Shown piece after piece: positions 1-12,645 of a stretch of 64,000 bases of DNA; position 1 is the first letter of the stretch, and the number at the start of each line of letters is the position of its first letter. This stretch comes from Dasyornis broadbenti. Lineage: Eukaryota > Chordata > Aves > Passeriformes > Dasyornithidae. The translations under genes and the position numbers were made by a program. The stretch covers positions 2,674,855 to 2,738,854 of the forward strand of contig VZRN01006295.1 in NCBI GenBank assembly GCA_013397935.1. Reading direction: 5' to 3'. The notes under the pieces are model-generated. The model searched no databases, was not told the origin of the DNA, and saw only the letters and a list, made by a program, of their open reading frames with translations.

Positions 1-335
1 GTTCCCTTAGGATCACAGGAAATAAGTGTTCTCCTAATTTCAGAATAAAGGTGGGTGGTGTAAAAGAGCCCACAATAATTTCACAAGAGCTGAGAGAGAT
101 TCCTGAGGCATCTGCTTTCTCACACAAATTGAATGTTAGAAGAGGCCCAAACCTGCTAAAGGTTTATAATAAAATCTAGGTATAGCACTGGTTTTATCTA
201 TGGAAAAACAGAAAGCAAAACTTCTGTTAAGGCCTCGGGAAAAATAAGTGAAACTCACCTGACTTCTGTCTCAAAAATGTAGCACTGTAATTCTCTGCTG
301 TCAGTGTTGTTTGTTAGTTTTTCTCTGCTGCCTAC

Positions 336-537
336 CTGTGATCAGCTGGTACTGAACCCTCACCCCAATAAGCTCTCCAGCCACAGAGCCCTTCATCTCT
401 GACTAGGACCTTGTAGACATCAACCTCTCTGCCTTGTATTGTGTCACTCTTCAGATGGAAACTGATCTTTCCACTGTTGTTCATGCTGCTGGCATGCTCA
501 CTGGCAAAAGAATAAACCAACAGGTTTATTCTTTGAG
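336..537 (-). other. Exon-like antisense open frame, unidentified
   Basis: On the minus strand, a 202-nt segment is open throughout and flanked by good splice signals. Upstream is a pyrimidine-rich tract ending TTCTTGTACAG (AG at 538-539); downstream is ACAG|GTAGGC. The frame enters after one codon base and leaves after two. It includes NNSGKISFHLKSDTIQGREV and, nearer the end, LCGWRAYWGEGSVPADH. I do not recognise the protein. Without the splice the frame stops within the donor (TAG). It could be a real exon of an antisense transcript, a decayed exon copy, or chance. The evidence is only the open frame plus splice consensus. Confidence 0.22.
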
Positions 538-2071
538 CTGTACAAGAAATGAGGATTATGACAAAAAACAGTCAGGGAAATAAGGTGAATGGTCCAATTT
601 CAGGAAAAAAACACCAGGGAGTTGTCATTAATCCTTTGTTTATTTCTTGTTATGCAGCCCATTATGTATACATGCGGTGCTATCTCATTTCTTTTCCTTT
701 CTTCCCTAAGAAAAACCAGGTTGACTTCTTGGTTTCATGCTCCTCTCAAGTTCCCCATCTGTGATCATTCTTGTCAAACCAGAATCTAGCCCAAAGTCTG
801 TTTTTTGATTGGAAGTGACACTTCTGAAATGAGCCTGACCTTCTTTTTCACCTTCTGTCAGGAGCCTTAAGGTATAACAGCAACATTTCAAGTTATATAT
901 CATTAGGAATTGACTGGCACACCTCTTTAGCATGCTTGCTAAATGGCCTATAAATTCTCGTATCTAGGTGAAACAGCAGGTTTAAGGCAATAATACTTCA
1001 AAAAGCATAAAAAATAAACCTGCCAGATACGTCTTTTCAGGTGGTGAGACCACTATTTTACCAAGTGTACTTCAATACTCTACCAAGCCATAGCAAGCTA
1101 ATAAGCACAGAAACAGAGATGTGGTAACAGCTCTTGAGTTTAACCAATAATTTGAACTGAGATTAAGAATGAAAGGCTGTGTTGCCAGTATGTCCTTGCT
1201 CAGCAAGAATATTATTTCCACTTGTTGCTTCCTTGTCTTGCACAAGGTGGTTATGCCAAGCGTTGAGTTGCAAGAATCAATCATCTTGAGCAATTCCTTA
1301 CAGAGCTTCTTGAAAACCATTTAGACTTTCTTGCTTGCCTACACAGCATCTTCCCAGATACTCTGTGAGCTTCTCAGTGTCATGTATGGCCAATTTGTTT
1401 TAAAAGTCAAAAACTGCAGGGTTATTAAACATAATTTTTACTTGTCAATTTGTGGAATATACTGCAAAGCCAGTTAGAGTCAGCTTTTTGTGGAGAGGAA
1501 AACAGCATGCAGTGAAATGCCAAGGACTGTTTTCCCTGAGTTTAACTCCATCCCCCTTTATTTGGGAGGGGTCTGGTTTAAAGCAAAGACAAAATGTACA
1601 CACTGAATTAATATTTTTTGCTTAGCTAAGCATCGTACAAAAAAGTTGAATAAAGACATTGACAAGTATTTTAAGAATGTAATGTATAATTTAAAGTACA
1701 ATTTAGATTTATTATTATCTGGGATTAATTATAATGATTCAGTACATTGAAATATTTTGAAAGCATTTCAAACACCTTTCCTATAATTGTAAATGTTGTT
1801 ATATCAAACTGGGGAGGGTACCATTATTTATGCAGTGAACTCTGCTACGTCTTCTAGAATACTCCTGTACTCTCTGTGTCAGTTGACACCTTTATTTATA
1901 TTCACCACCTTTATTTAGGCCTAGATGTCTAAACTGTAGTTTGGCTTGATGTAAATAGTGGTATTCCTGCCTCCTTTATATTAGCTGCATGGATTCTCAT
2001 CATCCCTGAAAGCAAGCTCTGTGACTTTGGTGAATTTTTGTTCCTGAATTTTCAATTTCTGCTCTTGACAG

Positions 2072-2120
2072 CATTGGCCAATGCACCTCTTGGACAAAGA
2101 TGTCCAAAAGAGGTCATTGG
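2072..2120. repeat. CATTGG palindrome and adjoining hairpin
   Basis: CATTGGCCAATG at 2072-2083 is a perfect 12-bp palindrome. Its right half starts an imperfect hairpin: arm CCAATGCACCTCTTGGACA (2078-2096), loop AAGA, arm TGTCCAAAAGAGGTCATTGG (2101-2120). The arms differ only by a one-base and a two-base bulge. CCAAT in both orientations is the NF-Y core, but nothing else here suggests a promoter. Confidence 0.6.
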
Positions 2121-3489
2121 ACTGACATGTCTAGGGGCAGCCGGTGGAGCCTGTCACAGCCACTAAGACATGAAGGATGAGATACCAGTATCTTCTTAGG
2201 AGGCCTGTTAGTTTAAAAGTCTGGCATTTCAGAAGTGGTTTTAGTAAGCACTGTCTAATTGCTCGTATGAATTTTGTCACTGCTGCCTCAAGGAGCATAG
2301 CTACAGTGTTATCAGGCTATGCCAAATGTCTGTGATCATTGGAGAGAGGTCTAGAAGGTTTTAGACATTGTTGGGTTTTGTTTTAATTTTTCCTAGATTT
2401 TCCTTTTTTAGTAGCGGTATTTGGTACAGACTGAGGGAAAGGAAGTATTCATATGTAATAAAGTAAAATAAAACACTGTTGTTTTGTTATAACAGGAAAA
2501 GCTATTGTCATGTGATACCTATCTAAAAGCAAACCCCACCAATTTGAGGTTGTTAGTACAAACCCCAAAATTTGCAGAGTGTATTTCTCTTATTGAGTTG
2601 AAGCCTTCCCAGGTATTCAGTACAATTGCACTATAAATATGGACTTGCCTTCATAAAAATGAGAAAGGTGGTGGTAGGTAATCTGCTGTGCAGCACAGGA
2701 GAGCATCTTGATGAGTGATCTTTTTTTGCTCTCGAAATTCCTTACTAATATGAAAATCTGGAAATTTTATTGGAGTACTCTTACTATCAAACATCTGTTT
2801 TTCTTAAAAGATCTTGCTATTTGGCTTTTTATTTTTCTTGACTTTCATCTTTTCTTTGCACCAGTCTCAGGAAATGAGAGATTTGTATCTCACCCAGGTT
2901 AACAAGCAGTTTGTCAGCTTCAACCACAATATATGTGGGTAATTTCAGCTGAAGGAGTGAAGCCTGGAAGGAATATTTGTTTATGACTTTTTTTTCCTCC
3001 TTAGTATAAGGTAGGAAGAGTAATTGCATGTAGTCATCCTCTTTTTCAGAGGCTCCTACTGCAGCCCCAGTCAATCTCAAATAGACTTTCCTGATCATTC
3101 CCGATGCTGCAACAGTACAGTAACTCTTCCAGTAATTTACTGGGTAGAGGTGTTTAATGGGTGAGGATGCTGCCTTGGCTCATTAATATTTAGCAATGTG
3201 AACTGCAAAGCTACTTCTGCCATGCCTTAACCAGTATTTTAGATATGGACTCTAATACCACTTGGGGAAAAATACTTCTTCTGTTCAGGCAGTGGATGTT
3301 TATGAAATACAAAGTAAATGAGTGAAGATCAGGCAAATCTCCTTTGCAATAGCTTCTTTGCTTACCTGTGTCAGTTCTATGTGCCCTGCAACAGTTGGGC
3401 TGTACAGCTTCAGGCACTGGTCTCATTACACGAAAGGCAGCAGAAGCCACTGAGCCCTGCAGTGAAGAGGCTGCCACAGGCACAGCAGG

Positions 3490-4039
3490 TGTCGTGGTTT
3501 AACCCCAGTCAGCGACTAAACCCACACAGCCACTTGCGCAGCGGGGTGGAGGCGAAGAGGAGTAAAAGTGAGAGAACGCGTGGGTTGAGATAAAAACAGT
3601 TTAATGGGGAAAGCAAAAGCCCCACATGCAAGCAAAGCAAAGGAAGGAATTCATTCACCACTTCCCATAGGCAGGCATGAACACTTCCCATGTTCAGCCA
3701 TCCCCAGAAAAGCAGGGCTCCATCATGCATAACAATGATTTGTTCTCCAAAGATCATCCCTTCCTTCTTCTTCCCTTAGCTTTATATTCTGAGCATGACA
3801 CCATGTGGTATGGAATGTCCCATGAGTCAGCTGTCCTGACTGTATCCCCTCCCAACTCTTTGTGCATCCCCATTCTCCTCACTGGTGGGGTGGGGTGAGG
3901 AGCAGAAAGGCTGTGTCAGTGCTACTCAGCAGTGACTAAACCAGCTCTGAGTTATCAACACTTTCCACCACAAATCCAAAACATGGCCCCATACCAGCAT
4001 CTGTGAAGGTAATTAACTCTACCCTAGCCAGAGCCAGCA
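3490..4039 (-). mobile_element. Solo LTR, avian ERVL-like, antisense to CTNND2
   Basis: About 550 bp begins TGTCGTGGTTTAACCCCAG and ends GAGCCAGCA. Read on the minus strand it is a typical avian LTR: TGCTGGCTCTGGCTAGGG at the start, a TATAAA box (complement of 3781-3786), ATTAAA as polyadenylation signal (complement of 3600-3605) followed by a CTGTTTTTATCTCAACCCA-type R/U5, and CCACGACA at the end. No internal retroviral genes flank it, so it is a solo LTR left by recombination. Flanking bases (GCAGG left, TGGTG right) do not form a clear target-site duplication, which suggests age. Assignment to an ERVL-like family is from memory of this common bird LTR. Confidence 0.85.
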
Positions 4040-5723
4040 TGGTGTGGTGGACTGTGACACCCTCCCTGTGCAGCCACTCAGCTGCTCTGGGCACACACAC
4101 TGCATCTGAAGAACAGTTTCAGGACATTTTCCAAGGTCACTGAATTTCCTGTGTCTTCACTGCACATGCATGTGTGGTACCAAAGATTTTCATCATTATT
4201 ACACGGGCTCTGAGGCATCACGGAGAAAATGTGTCTTGAGGAAAGGTCTTCCCTCACAGCTGGTGATAAATTAATGCAAGCATGCTAAAAGTGAGTTGCA
4301 AGAAGGGCAGGGAAGTGCAATAATTTGTCTCTTTTTTATTTTTTAATGTTTTCTCATTACTGGGCAGAATGGCAAAACAACATTAAATATTAATTTATCT
4401 GTCAGATCATTTCTAGTGCTTTTTATGTACCAGCACAGCATGAACATGTATATAGGGCTCTATTTATATTAGCTGATTTTCAGTAGTCCTTGGGATCATA
4501 AGAGTGTAAATACCTGAGCATTTAAAAAAAAAAATTATACCTCCACATAGGGACATATGGGTAGATCTGGTACATTTGATGCATTTCATGTACTTTGTCC
4601 TTGAAATAATATAGTAAATACCCTGTGCAAACACTCTTCAGTTGCATAATGCGTAAGTCGTGCAAGTTGGAATGAGACAAGAGAAGACCTGAATTGGTGC
4701 CCTTGGACATCTCAAATAATTCATTAGTGGACTTAGTAAAGTACAAAGCCTAAACCTTGTATGAGGTCAGATTTGACCTGTAAGATATGTCTCTCATTTG
4801 TTTTCAAAAAAAAATCTGACAGTGTAAATGATTGAATTCTGCGAGTTAAAATAAGAAGCAGGCTTTAATGTATTTTTTATGAGCTGAAAAGAACTCATTT
4901 CTGGCAAGGCTGGTGATTTATAAGGAGGAAAAAGGAGAACTGAGTCACATGCAGTGAAAACAATCTATTGGTTTAAAGGCAGAAATGTATTGAAAATTTC
5001 AAAGGCACAGCCCTGTAATAGTGCCATTTGAAGGCATTATTTCTCCAGAAGGCATTTGGCCTCTAGTTTCGCAACCATCACTGGGTATTGCTGTGCCAGT
5101 TCTTTTGAACTTTGATGACATTTGTCCAGTGTAGTGAGTTTCACATCTGAGCAGCTTTCTGGTTTTTGGTACCTGCTCATATGTATTAAATTGTCCTTCA
5201 AGCTTTCTTCTTTGGTGTTTGTTCTGCTTTAATTTAGAAAAAAATAGTGGTTTCCATTCAAAGCTACTATCACACAAGACCTTGTTGAAATTGGGTTAGT
5301 TTTCATTCGGGGAGACTTGACTGATTGTCCTTTAAAATATATATGTATTTTAATTTCAAAGTTAGTGTAAATAAAATTATGATTGATACTTCCTGAAAAT
5401 GAGAGATTCTGGGTCTTTCCCAGTGCAAGTATTATTGTGCACTCATAACTAGTTAAATTAACTGTTGCAGATTTAAACCATGAGTTAATTTGACTTACGC
5501 TATATCTGTGTGTCTAGTATGTGTTTAATGTTATGGTACAGATTTTTTATGTATATAGACAGAGTAATCTCTAACCCAAGGTACTAAAAGGTTTACTTTT
5601 TATTGTATTATGCAATGTGGACATGTCAGAGGTGTTAGAAAAGATACTTTATTAAAAAGTTAACAGGAGCAGTTCCTAATAGGAGCACTAGTACCATGAA
5701 TACTTTAAATCTCTTTATCTGTA

Positions 5724-5743
5724 CAAAACAAAACAAAACAAAA
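5724..5743. repeat. (AAAAC)n short tandem repeat
   Basis: Four uninterrupted CAAAA units lie in AT-rich intron. Confidence 0.9.
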
Positions 5744-6603
5744 TCTACAATAAATATATACATAGATTTCCATTTAAAATTTTATTGAAAGTGCATTCCA
5801 CATCTTACTTTGATTTAAAAGGCAAAAAGAAAGTCTGTGTATTTTCTTTTGAGATGTTTCATACATAGGTGCAAGGGTTGTGTGCTCCACTGGAGAGGAG
5901 AATCACTGTTTTCCTGGAATAAAGTATTTATTTCTGGTAAGAGTGGGCTTTGTGCAATAACCTGCCTGTTGTCCAGGTTTAAATATTGCACATTTTGGAT
6001 ATCAGACTTGGGTTGTTTTCCATGGCAAAACTTTGTATGTGATGAGAGGAACAGTGTGTTTTGTGAGAGCTAGTTCTACCGATTGTGTGTTCACAGCTGA
6101 ATACCTCCAGCACTGTCATTGTGAGAAGCCAGGAGAAGTTGTGCAATTGAGGAAGACTTACAACATTTGTGCCTTTCATGAGATGGAGGGCTCATGGCCT
6201 TGAACCATTTAGTTTTCCATTCTGTGTTGTTTTTCCTGTCGTGAGAAGAGAGAGAATGTGGAGAACTGAGCAGGATGTGAAAGGAAAATCTCCCCATGCA
6301 AGTTCTAGATTTGCTTCTCAAGATGCGTTCATTTGGCTTCTGTTCCCTCACAAAAAAAATACATCCAGTGAAGTGTTTTTGTTATGTCAGCTAGCTAAAA
6401 CATTGGGATTTCTGCCAATCTTATAGCTTGTCTATAAGGAATGTTAAGTAGAAAATTTGGTTTCTTTGTGAAGAATCATATGAGGTGCAAAAATTGAGAA
6501 CATCTGTTTATGGGCAGATGCCTTCGTTGAAGTTTCAACTGAGGCAATTCTCAAGTGTGTTTCACTCTTCCTTCCTGACAATCTGATTTGTATTTTCCAA
6601 CAG

Positions 6604-6777
6604 TGGGATGGCGTAGGACCTCTCCCAGACTGTGCAGAACCACCCAAAGGAATCCAGATGCTGTGGCACCCTTCAATAGTCAAACCCTACCTCACACTTC
6701 TTTCTGAGTGCTCAAATCCAGACACACTGGAGGGGGCAGCAGGGGCACTGCAGAACTTGGCTGCTGGGAGTTGGAAG
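6604..6777 (+). CDS. CTNND2: CTNND2 (delta-catenin) internal coding exon, 58 codons
   Basis: The exon is preceded by a pyrimidine-rich tract ending TTTTCCAACAG and followed by the donor GTAGGAATA. It is 174 nt, phase 0 at both ends, and reads from WDGVGPLPDCAEPPKG to NLAAGSWK without a stop. From memory, the residues match vertebrate delta-catenin, where this segment follows a lysine-rich insert ending SQDQ. CTNND2 is a p120-catenin family protein. Its armadillo repeats bind the juxtamembrane region of classical cadherins and stabilise them at adherens junctions and dendritic spines. The exon encodes the end of the inter-repeat insert and one armadillo repeat: LWHPSIVKPYLTLLSECSN, then the helix motif EGAAGALQNLAAGSW typical of the family. 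PKP4, ARVCF and CTNND1 are close relatives; the next two exons settle the paralogue. The upstream lysine-rich exon was not found in the 6.6 kb before it. Confidence 0.97.
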
Positions 6778-9700
6778 GTAGGAATATTAACCCAAATACA
6801 TATTTCCTCTTCAGTTCTGAAACAATCCTACAGCTGACAGCAGGTTGGTGATAGAAATGTATCTAATTGCTTCTGGTAGTGGAACAACCTTCTGTTTTCA
6901 TAGAACTATCTGCAGTCAAATTTGAGATAGTATTTCAAGTCCTGGGTAGTCATATCATAGCAAATGTCAGCGTACAGCAGTGAAGATGACATCGGTCAAG
7001 TCAAGTGTTAAAAATTGCCACTGAAACCAATATCCAAATGAGGAGAAGCAGTTCTTTATGAACCTGGGTGACAGAGCCATGAAAAATGAGCCCAAAATGC
7101 CACCAGTGCCAAATGAAACCATACCATTTAGTCACTGCAGAAAATGGTTGACATTCTGTTTCTTAGGAGAAACCAGAGCACAGCAGAGCAAGATATAAAT
7201 GATGTGAACCAACACAAGTAATCTTAGCATCTCCTTTTTTAAAAAATAAGACATTATTAAAATACATCCACAATATGATTAAATATATACAATGAGTGAG
7301 GAAATGTGCGATCAAGGCACTCTATTCCAGCTATTCCTGTTTTTCAATTATATTCAAAAGATCCATTTTTCTTTCATGTATTATTTGTAGTAAGTGAAAA
7401 ATTGAGTGAAAAATTTAAGAAAATACTTCTAAATTTAGAACAGCTCAGTAAAATTCAAGATATCATTGAACTTCATTTACTTTTTAGGACAACTTTCCTG
7501 ATGGTAAACTGGTTTAATTGGGTGAATGTATTAACTGTCTAATCCTATGGTGTAGCTATAATGCATTGATTTTAAATTAACTCTCAGCAGGAATTTTTCT
7601 CATTTACAATGAAAACAGTCATGTATGGGGAAATGCAGTGATCAAAGTTATGTCTCAGAAGGTATCCTGTTGGGTTTTAAGCAGTGGAGTATTTGTATGT
7701 GATATGTAAATACCAATTTAATTAAATATTCGTTTTGAAATGTTATCACTGACACTAAGAAATTGTTTTCTTTTTCCCATAAAGTTTTATTGGAAGTTGG
7801 GTTGGCACACTCACTAGCTCTTCCAAGACACATGGTGGCTTTTTGGGTTTTCTTTTAATTGCATTCCACCAAACTTATAAAATGTCTTTGACTGTTGCAT
7901 TCAGTGGCATGTAAAATGATTTAACAATGTATCTGTTCAGTGATTTTTGTCCTATGTAAGCGCTGTGCCTGAAAATCATTATGCTTTTATTATTCTTATG
8001 TTGTAGACTACTTCAGATGGTGTAATCCTGGCAATAAGTGTGTTCTATCCATCTGGGAATGGGTGTAGCCCTGGTCCAAATGAGAAAACAATGCATGCGT
8101 GTTTGCCAGGACTAATAGAAGTGCTAAAATCCAAGTGGTGTCCCTTCTCCCATTTCTAATAAATCTGTATACCTGTCATCGTTTAGTTGGTAGAAGTGTA
8201 TAAGGAGAGGAAGGAACGCTTTGCAGAGCTCTTTGGTGAATGCAGGCTTAGAAAAACTGGTTTGGACTTTAATACTCTCTGTGCTGATACCATGGGAAAA
8301 GCTGAGTTGTTCTCATATTGCTCTATTTTTCTAAAGATTCGCCAATTCTATTACAAGGGATGTGCAGACACAGAATGAATATCCTTAATTTCACATGTCA
8401 TACTAGCCATTTTTGTGAGGGGAGTAATCCTCTTTGGGGATTACATAAGCATTGATGTTTCCACCTTTTGACCTCTCCTTTCCACTACTGCAGTCCAGAT
8501 ATAAAATGACTGAAATAAAAGATAGAAAATTCTTAAAAGAAGAGGTTATTCCTAAGGGAGATTTTAATTTTTTTAGTTCCTCCAACAAACGGTAATTGTA
8601 TAAAGCATGGAATGTTTTTTTTTTTTTAACTTGAATTCTTTGAAGAAGAACTTTATGGAGGTCTGAAAGAGAGAAAAGCAAACTGCATGAAGATAAATAA
8701 TGTTGCTGTTAATATTAACAGCAATAGCACTTGTGGTCTTTTTCCAATTAGCATTATTTTAATGCCAGAAGAATCACAGACTATATGAGGCACCCGGCGT
8801 AGCAGGCATGCTCACACACTACTGAAGATATAGCCTCTTCTGGAAAAAAATACAATGCAGTTGATACACTTGCATAATTCTTTCCTAGCTGTTTCACCCT
8901 TTTGGTTCCTCTGGTACAAAGCTGTCTAATCCTCTTGGGTGACCAAGAGGTAATATTTTTAACACAGGCAGTGCTTAGCCAATGCTATTACAGAGGGAAA
9001 GTGAACAGATTAAAGGAAGCCTGAGTAATTTTTTAAAAATAAAAAGTTGTGTGTAGGGGATTTAGATAAATGTCTGCCACTGGAATTAACAGATGATATG
9101 TGTCTGAATCCCCTAGACTACTTTGGAGAATTTCAGGCACAAAAAGAAAGAAGCAGTATGTAGCTTTAAGGATTAATAGCTCAGAAAGGCTGAAAGTTTT
9201 CATTATTTCAGGGAATATAGTTTCTCAGTGATACATACACATAAAATCAACACATGCACATGGTCAAACATAATCTGTAGGACATTTTTAGCGCTGCTTC
9301 ATGTGCAGGAATTCCTTCTAAAGCCAAATACTTACATAAAAGAAAAAAGTATGACATACTTACATTTACATAAAATTTTTCTGTATCAAAATGAAACACT
9401 TTGGACTAAAGTCTTGAATCTATTACCCATCTGCATAGTGAAACTTGGGATTTTTTCCTAATGACTAATGCAATACTTGGTCAGTGCATATATTATCAGA
9501 CCAAACACAGTCTGTAACCAATCAGACAAGGAGCATCTTGGTGACAAATAAATTAAGAGAGCCAAATGAAAGTTTTATCAGTAAAACAGAATACTGATTT
9601 TGAGGTACGAGGAAGAATATTTTCAGTGTGAAAATCTAACCTGGCATAGTTCATGACTGCCTATCTTGACTTTGGTGTATATTCTGGTTTTGAAATAAAT

Positions 9701-11200
9701 GGACAGCTTATATATAAAGCAGAACTCATTGTAAAAGAGGCTGTTTCAGATAAACGTGGACATTTGTTCATCTCGCTGTTCCACATCAAGATGTTGTCAC
9801 AGAAGGAGGAGACTGGGGTTGGAATCTGAAGGAGAAGAACCATCTCTCTCTTGGACAATTACATGTGTATCCTCACAGAGATCTCTTTTTTCAATCATGT
9901 GCTCACTTGATGCAACTATGCAAAATAGGAATGACCCTTCTGGAATAACATCTGTGGACACAGCCAAATATGTAAGTCTTTTGGAAAGACTGGATAAATT
10001 AACATTTTCCACATCGCTGCCAGGGTGCCACTCTGTTTAAGGTCTGACTGCTGCCCTGCACACTGACCTGTGACTCCAGCAGGTGGTCACTGCGTGTTCC
10101 CCATCCCGACAGTGTTGGTGGCTGCCCGTAATCCACGCTCCAAGCACGGTGCTGCTACCTGAGAGCACTGGAGCAGTTTATCAGCACTGGATCTGTGCCC
10201 ACCTACCACCTTCTGCAGAGCTCAGCTGCCACCTGGCACTGGGGGGGTTTCTGTTTTAGAGAAGTCATTTCTTCCCAAAATACTTTATCTCATGGTAATT
10301 TCACTGTATCCTAAACACCCTTCAGACAGAAGGAGCAACATGTGAAAAGCATGGTCATGGGGTTTGGCTTTACTTCCTTTCATTGCCACTCTAAGATTTT
10401 TTTTCAAATAGACTTTTTGTAATTATACTTAATATGAACTTGAATTTTAAAGCTGCTTAGAAATATGAAATAAAAAAAACTAGGGAAACACGTTCCTCAT
10501 CAATCTTAGCTGGAGTTTTCCCTAAACAAATAAGGTTTGAGACATGCCTTTGGAAGCAGTGCAAACTCTTTTATTTCCCATTAGGTACTGACTTTCTTTG
10601 GGAGCTCTGTTAGTTTTCTTTGCCACTTAATTTGCATTTAACCAAATTTGTGCAAAAAAGTAGAAATAAGAAAAAAGAAGGTTTGCTGACTCTCTCGGCT
10701 ATATTACAAAGACAAGTGCCTCCTTATTAAGAAATCTCTCCCACTATAACCGTTCAAAGCAGAAGTTCTTTCTGCAACCTCATATAATTTTTTATGTTAA
10801 CACCTTGGATTGAAAAAATTACATGGTTTAAAATTACAAGAGTAATCCTGTAAAAGATGATCTTTTTATATGTAGTCTGGCATTAGTACTTTTCCTCAGA
10901 TGATGAAAATAAAAGTGGCAAGTTCCTTTTTAGTTTTCACCTTGGTCGATCGGCTATTAACACATTAAATCTCCTGAGCCTGTAAAAAGTTATATGCAAA
11001 ATGTCCTCAAGTTAACAATGTCAAGCATCCAAGGTTATGTCCTTTCTGAACAAAATTACCCTCTCAGGAAAAAAAAGAAATATTAGGATAACTGTTTATT
11101 ACTGTGTCTGTGTGTATGCATCTGACGGCTGAATTTAGTCTGATCTCAGTTTATCTGCCAGACATTACTGATAATACTACAAGACCTGTTGCTCTGAAGT

Positions 11201-11460
11201 CATAGAATGATGAAAGAGCTGAGGTTGGCAGGGACCTCTGGAGGTCATCTGGTCCAACTCTCTGCTCAAGCTGGGCCACCTAGAGGCACTTGCCTAGGGC
11301 CATGTCCAGATGGTTTTCTGAATGTCTCCAAGGGTGGAGACTCTACAACCTCTGGATTGGCTCAGTCCCCCTCACAAGTGAAAAAGCAATTCCTGCTGTT
11401 CTGCAGAAGTCCTGTGTTTCAGTTATTGCCCATTGCCTCTGGTCCTAAAATGTTACCTTT
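11201..11460 (-). mobile_element. CR1 LINE 3' end, antisense
   Basis: The segment starts CATAGAATGATGAAAGAGCT and continues with the CR1 3'-end consensus in reverse complement: GGTTGGCAGGGACCTCTGGA, GGTCATCTGGTCCAAC, then TTGCCCATTGCCTCTGGTCCT. CR1 is the main LINE of birds and ends in short ATTCTATGA-type repeats, which is what lies at 11201. It is diverged and noncoding, and is probably the 3' part of the same insertion as 11770-12510, separated by about 300 bp of non-CR1 or unrecognisable sequence. Confidence 0.85.
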
Positions 11461-11769
11461 TCTATTATGTGCAGCTGATAACACAGTGTTGTCATGCAAG
11501 TAGCATTTCCTTAGTTTTGTCAAACCCTTAAAAATCATTTCTTCATTCATATGATTCTTTTTAAAAAATACTATCATAACTTACATACACAATACCTATC
11601 TTTTAAAATGAGGAAACAAGATGTACTATATTTCTTCTGGCAACACAATGTCATACATTGGAACAGGCAGCACACCTGCTCTGGGCCTTGGTTATTCCCT
11701 TCTGTGCACTCAGTTTTCTGTCTCAGTTACTTTACAGGCATTATAAACTTCCCTCATCTGCTTTAATGA

Positions 11770-12510
11770 CAGGATGGCCAACTTCCTTTTCCACACCGTT
11801 GCTGGTACAGGGCAGGATGCCACTGGCCTTCTTGGCCACATGGGCACACACTGGCTCATGTGCAGCCACTGTCAACCAGCACCTCAGGTCCTTTTCCACT
11901 GAGCCACTTTCCAGACGCTCTGCCCCAGCCTGTAGCACTGCCTGGGGTTGTTGTGGTCCAAGGGCAGGAGGCGTTAGGTACCTCAGCCTGTTCCTCATCC
12001 CCTGTCACTATGTTTCCCCCTGCATCCAATAAAGGATTGAGATTCTTCTTAGCCTTCTTTTTGTTGCTGCTGTATTTATAGAAACATTTTTGTTGTCTTT
12101 TACAGCAGTAGCGGGCTGAAGTTCCAGCTGGGCTTTGGTCTTTCTGATTTTCTCCCTGAAACCTCAAAACATCCCTGTAGTCCTCCTGAGCTTCCTTCTT
12201 GCAAAGGGAAGGGAAAACCTCTCCTCCTTTTTTCCTGAGCTCGAGCAAAGCTCTTTGTTCAGCCAGGCTGGTGGTTTTCCCTGCCAGCTCATCTTTTAAC
12301 ATACAGGGATGACTTGTTCTTGTCAACAGGAACAAGATTTTAAGATTTCCTACTTGAAGAATGTCGAACCTTCCTGGACTTCTTTGCCTTCAGTACTGTC
12401 TCCCAAGGGACTCTGTGAACCAGTCTCTTCAACAGCCCAAAGTTTAGCATCTGCAAGTCCAAGGTAGCAGTTCCACTGATCCTCCTCCTTTCTTATCCTT
12501 TGACTCTGTA
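11770..12510 (-). mobile_element. CR1 LINE ORF2 remnant with internal deletion
   Basis: Minus-strand reading gives CR1 ORF2 segments. At about 12025-12330 there is KCFYKYSSNKKKAKKNLNPL followed by LDAGGNIVTGDEEQAEV, the linker between endonuclease and reverse transcriptase. At about 11780-11990 there is LGPQQPQAVLQAG, EKDL and HVAKKASGILPC, the region after the reverse transcriptase. The catalytic reverse transcriptase core between them is absent: the two parts join near 12000. Further up, at 12360-12510, CR1 reverse-complement motifs continue (AAGAATGTCGAACCTTCCTG, CAAGTCCAAGGTAGCAGTTC). The element is dead, with stops and frameshifts. Confidence 0.85.
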
Positions 12511-12645
12511 ACGTGAGGAACAAGTGCTGCTGTGTTGAAGTCAGTATCAGTCTCGTGAGACTAGCATTCCTTGGTTGGTTCTTTCTAGCTCCTCTTCTTT
12601 CCATTCCATGTTTGATCATACTCAGCAGGGAACGAGGAGGCTCTT

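Larger units (their letters stand above)
1..6603 (+). other. CTNND2: CTNND2 intron (5' part of window)
   Basis: This is intron upstream of the first visible exon; its 5' end is outside the window. It is AT-rich with no coding exon of the host gene. It contains a minus-strand exon-like open frame (336-537), a palindrome and hairpin (2072-2120), an antisense solo LTR (3490-4039) and a short AAAAC repeat at 5724-5743. The rest shows nothing recognisable. Confidence 0.85.

Noticed and set aside
11856..12335. 159-codon open frame on the minus strand
   Set aside because: It is the decayed CR1 ORF2 with its core deleted, not a host gene.
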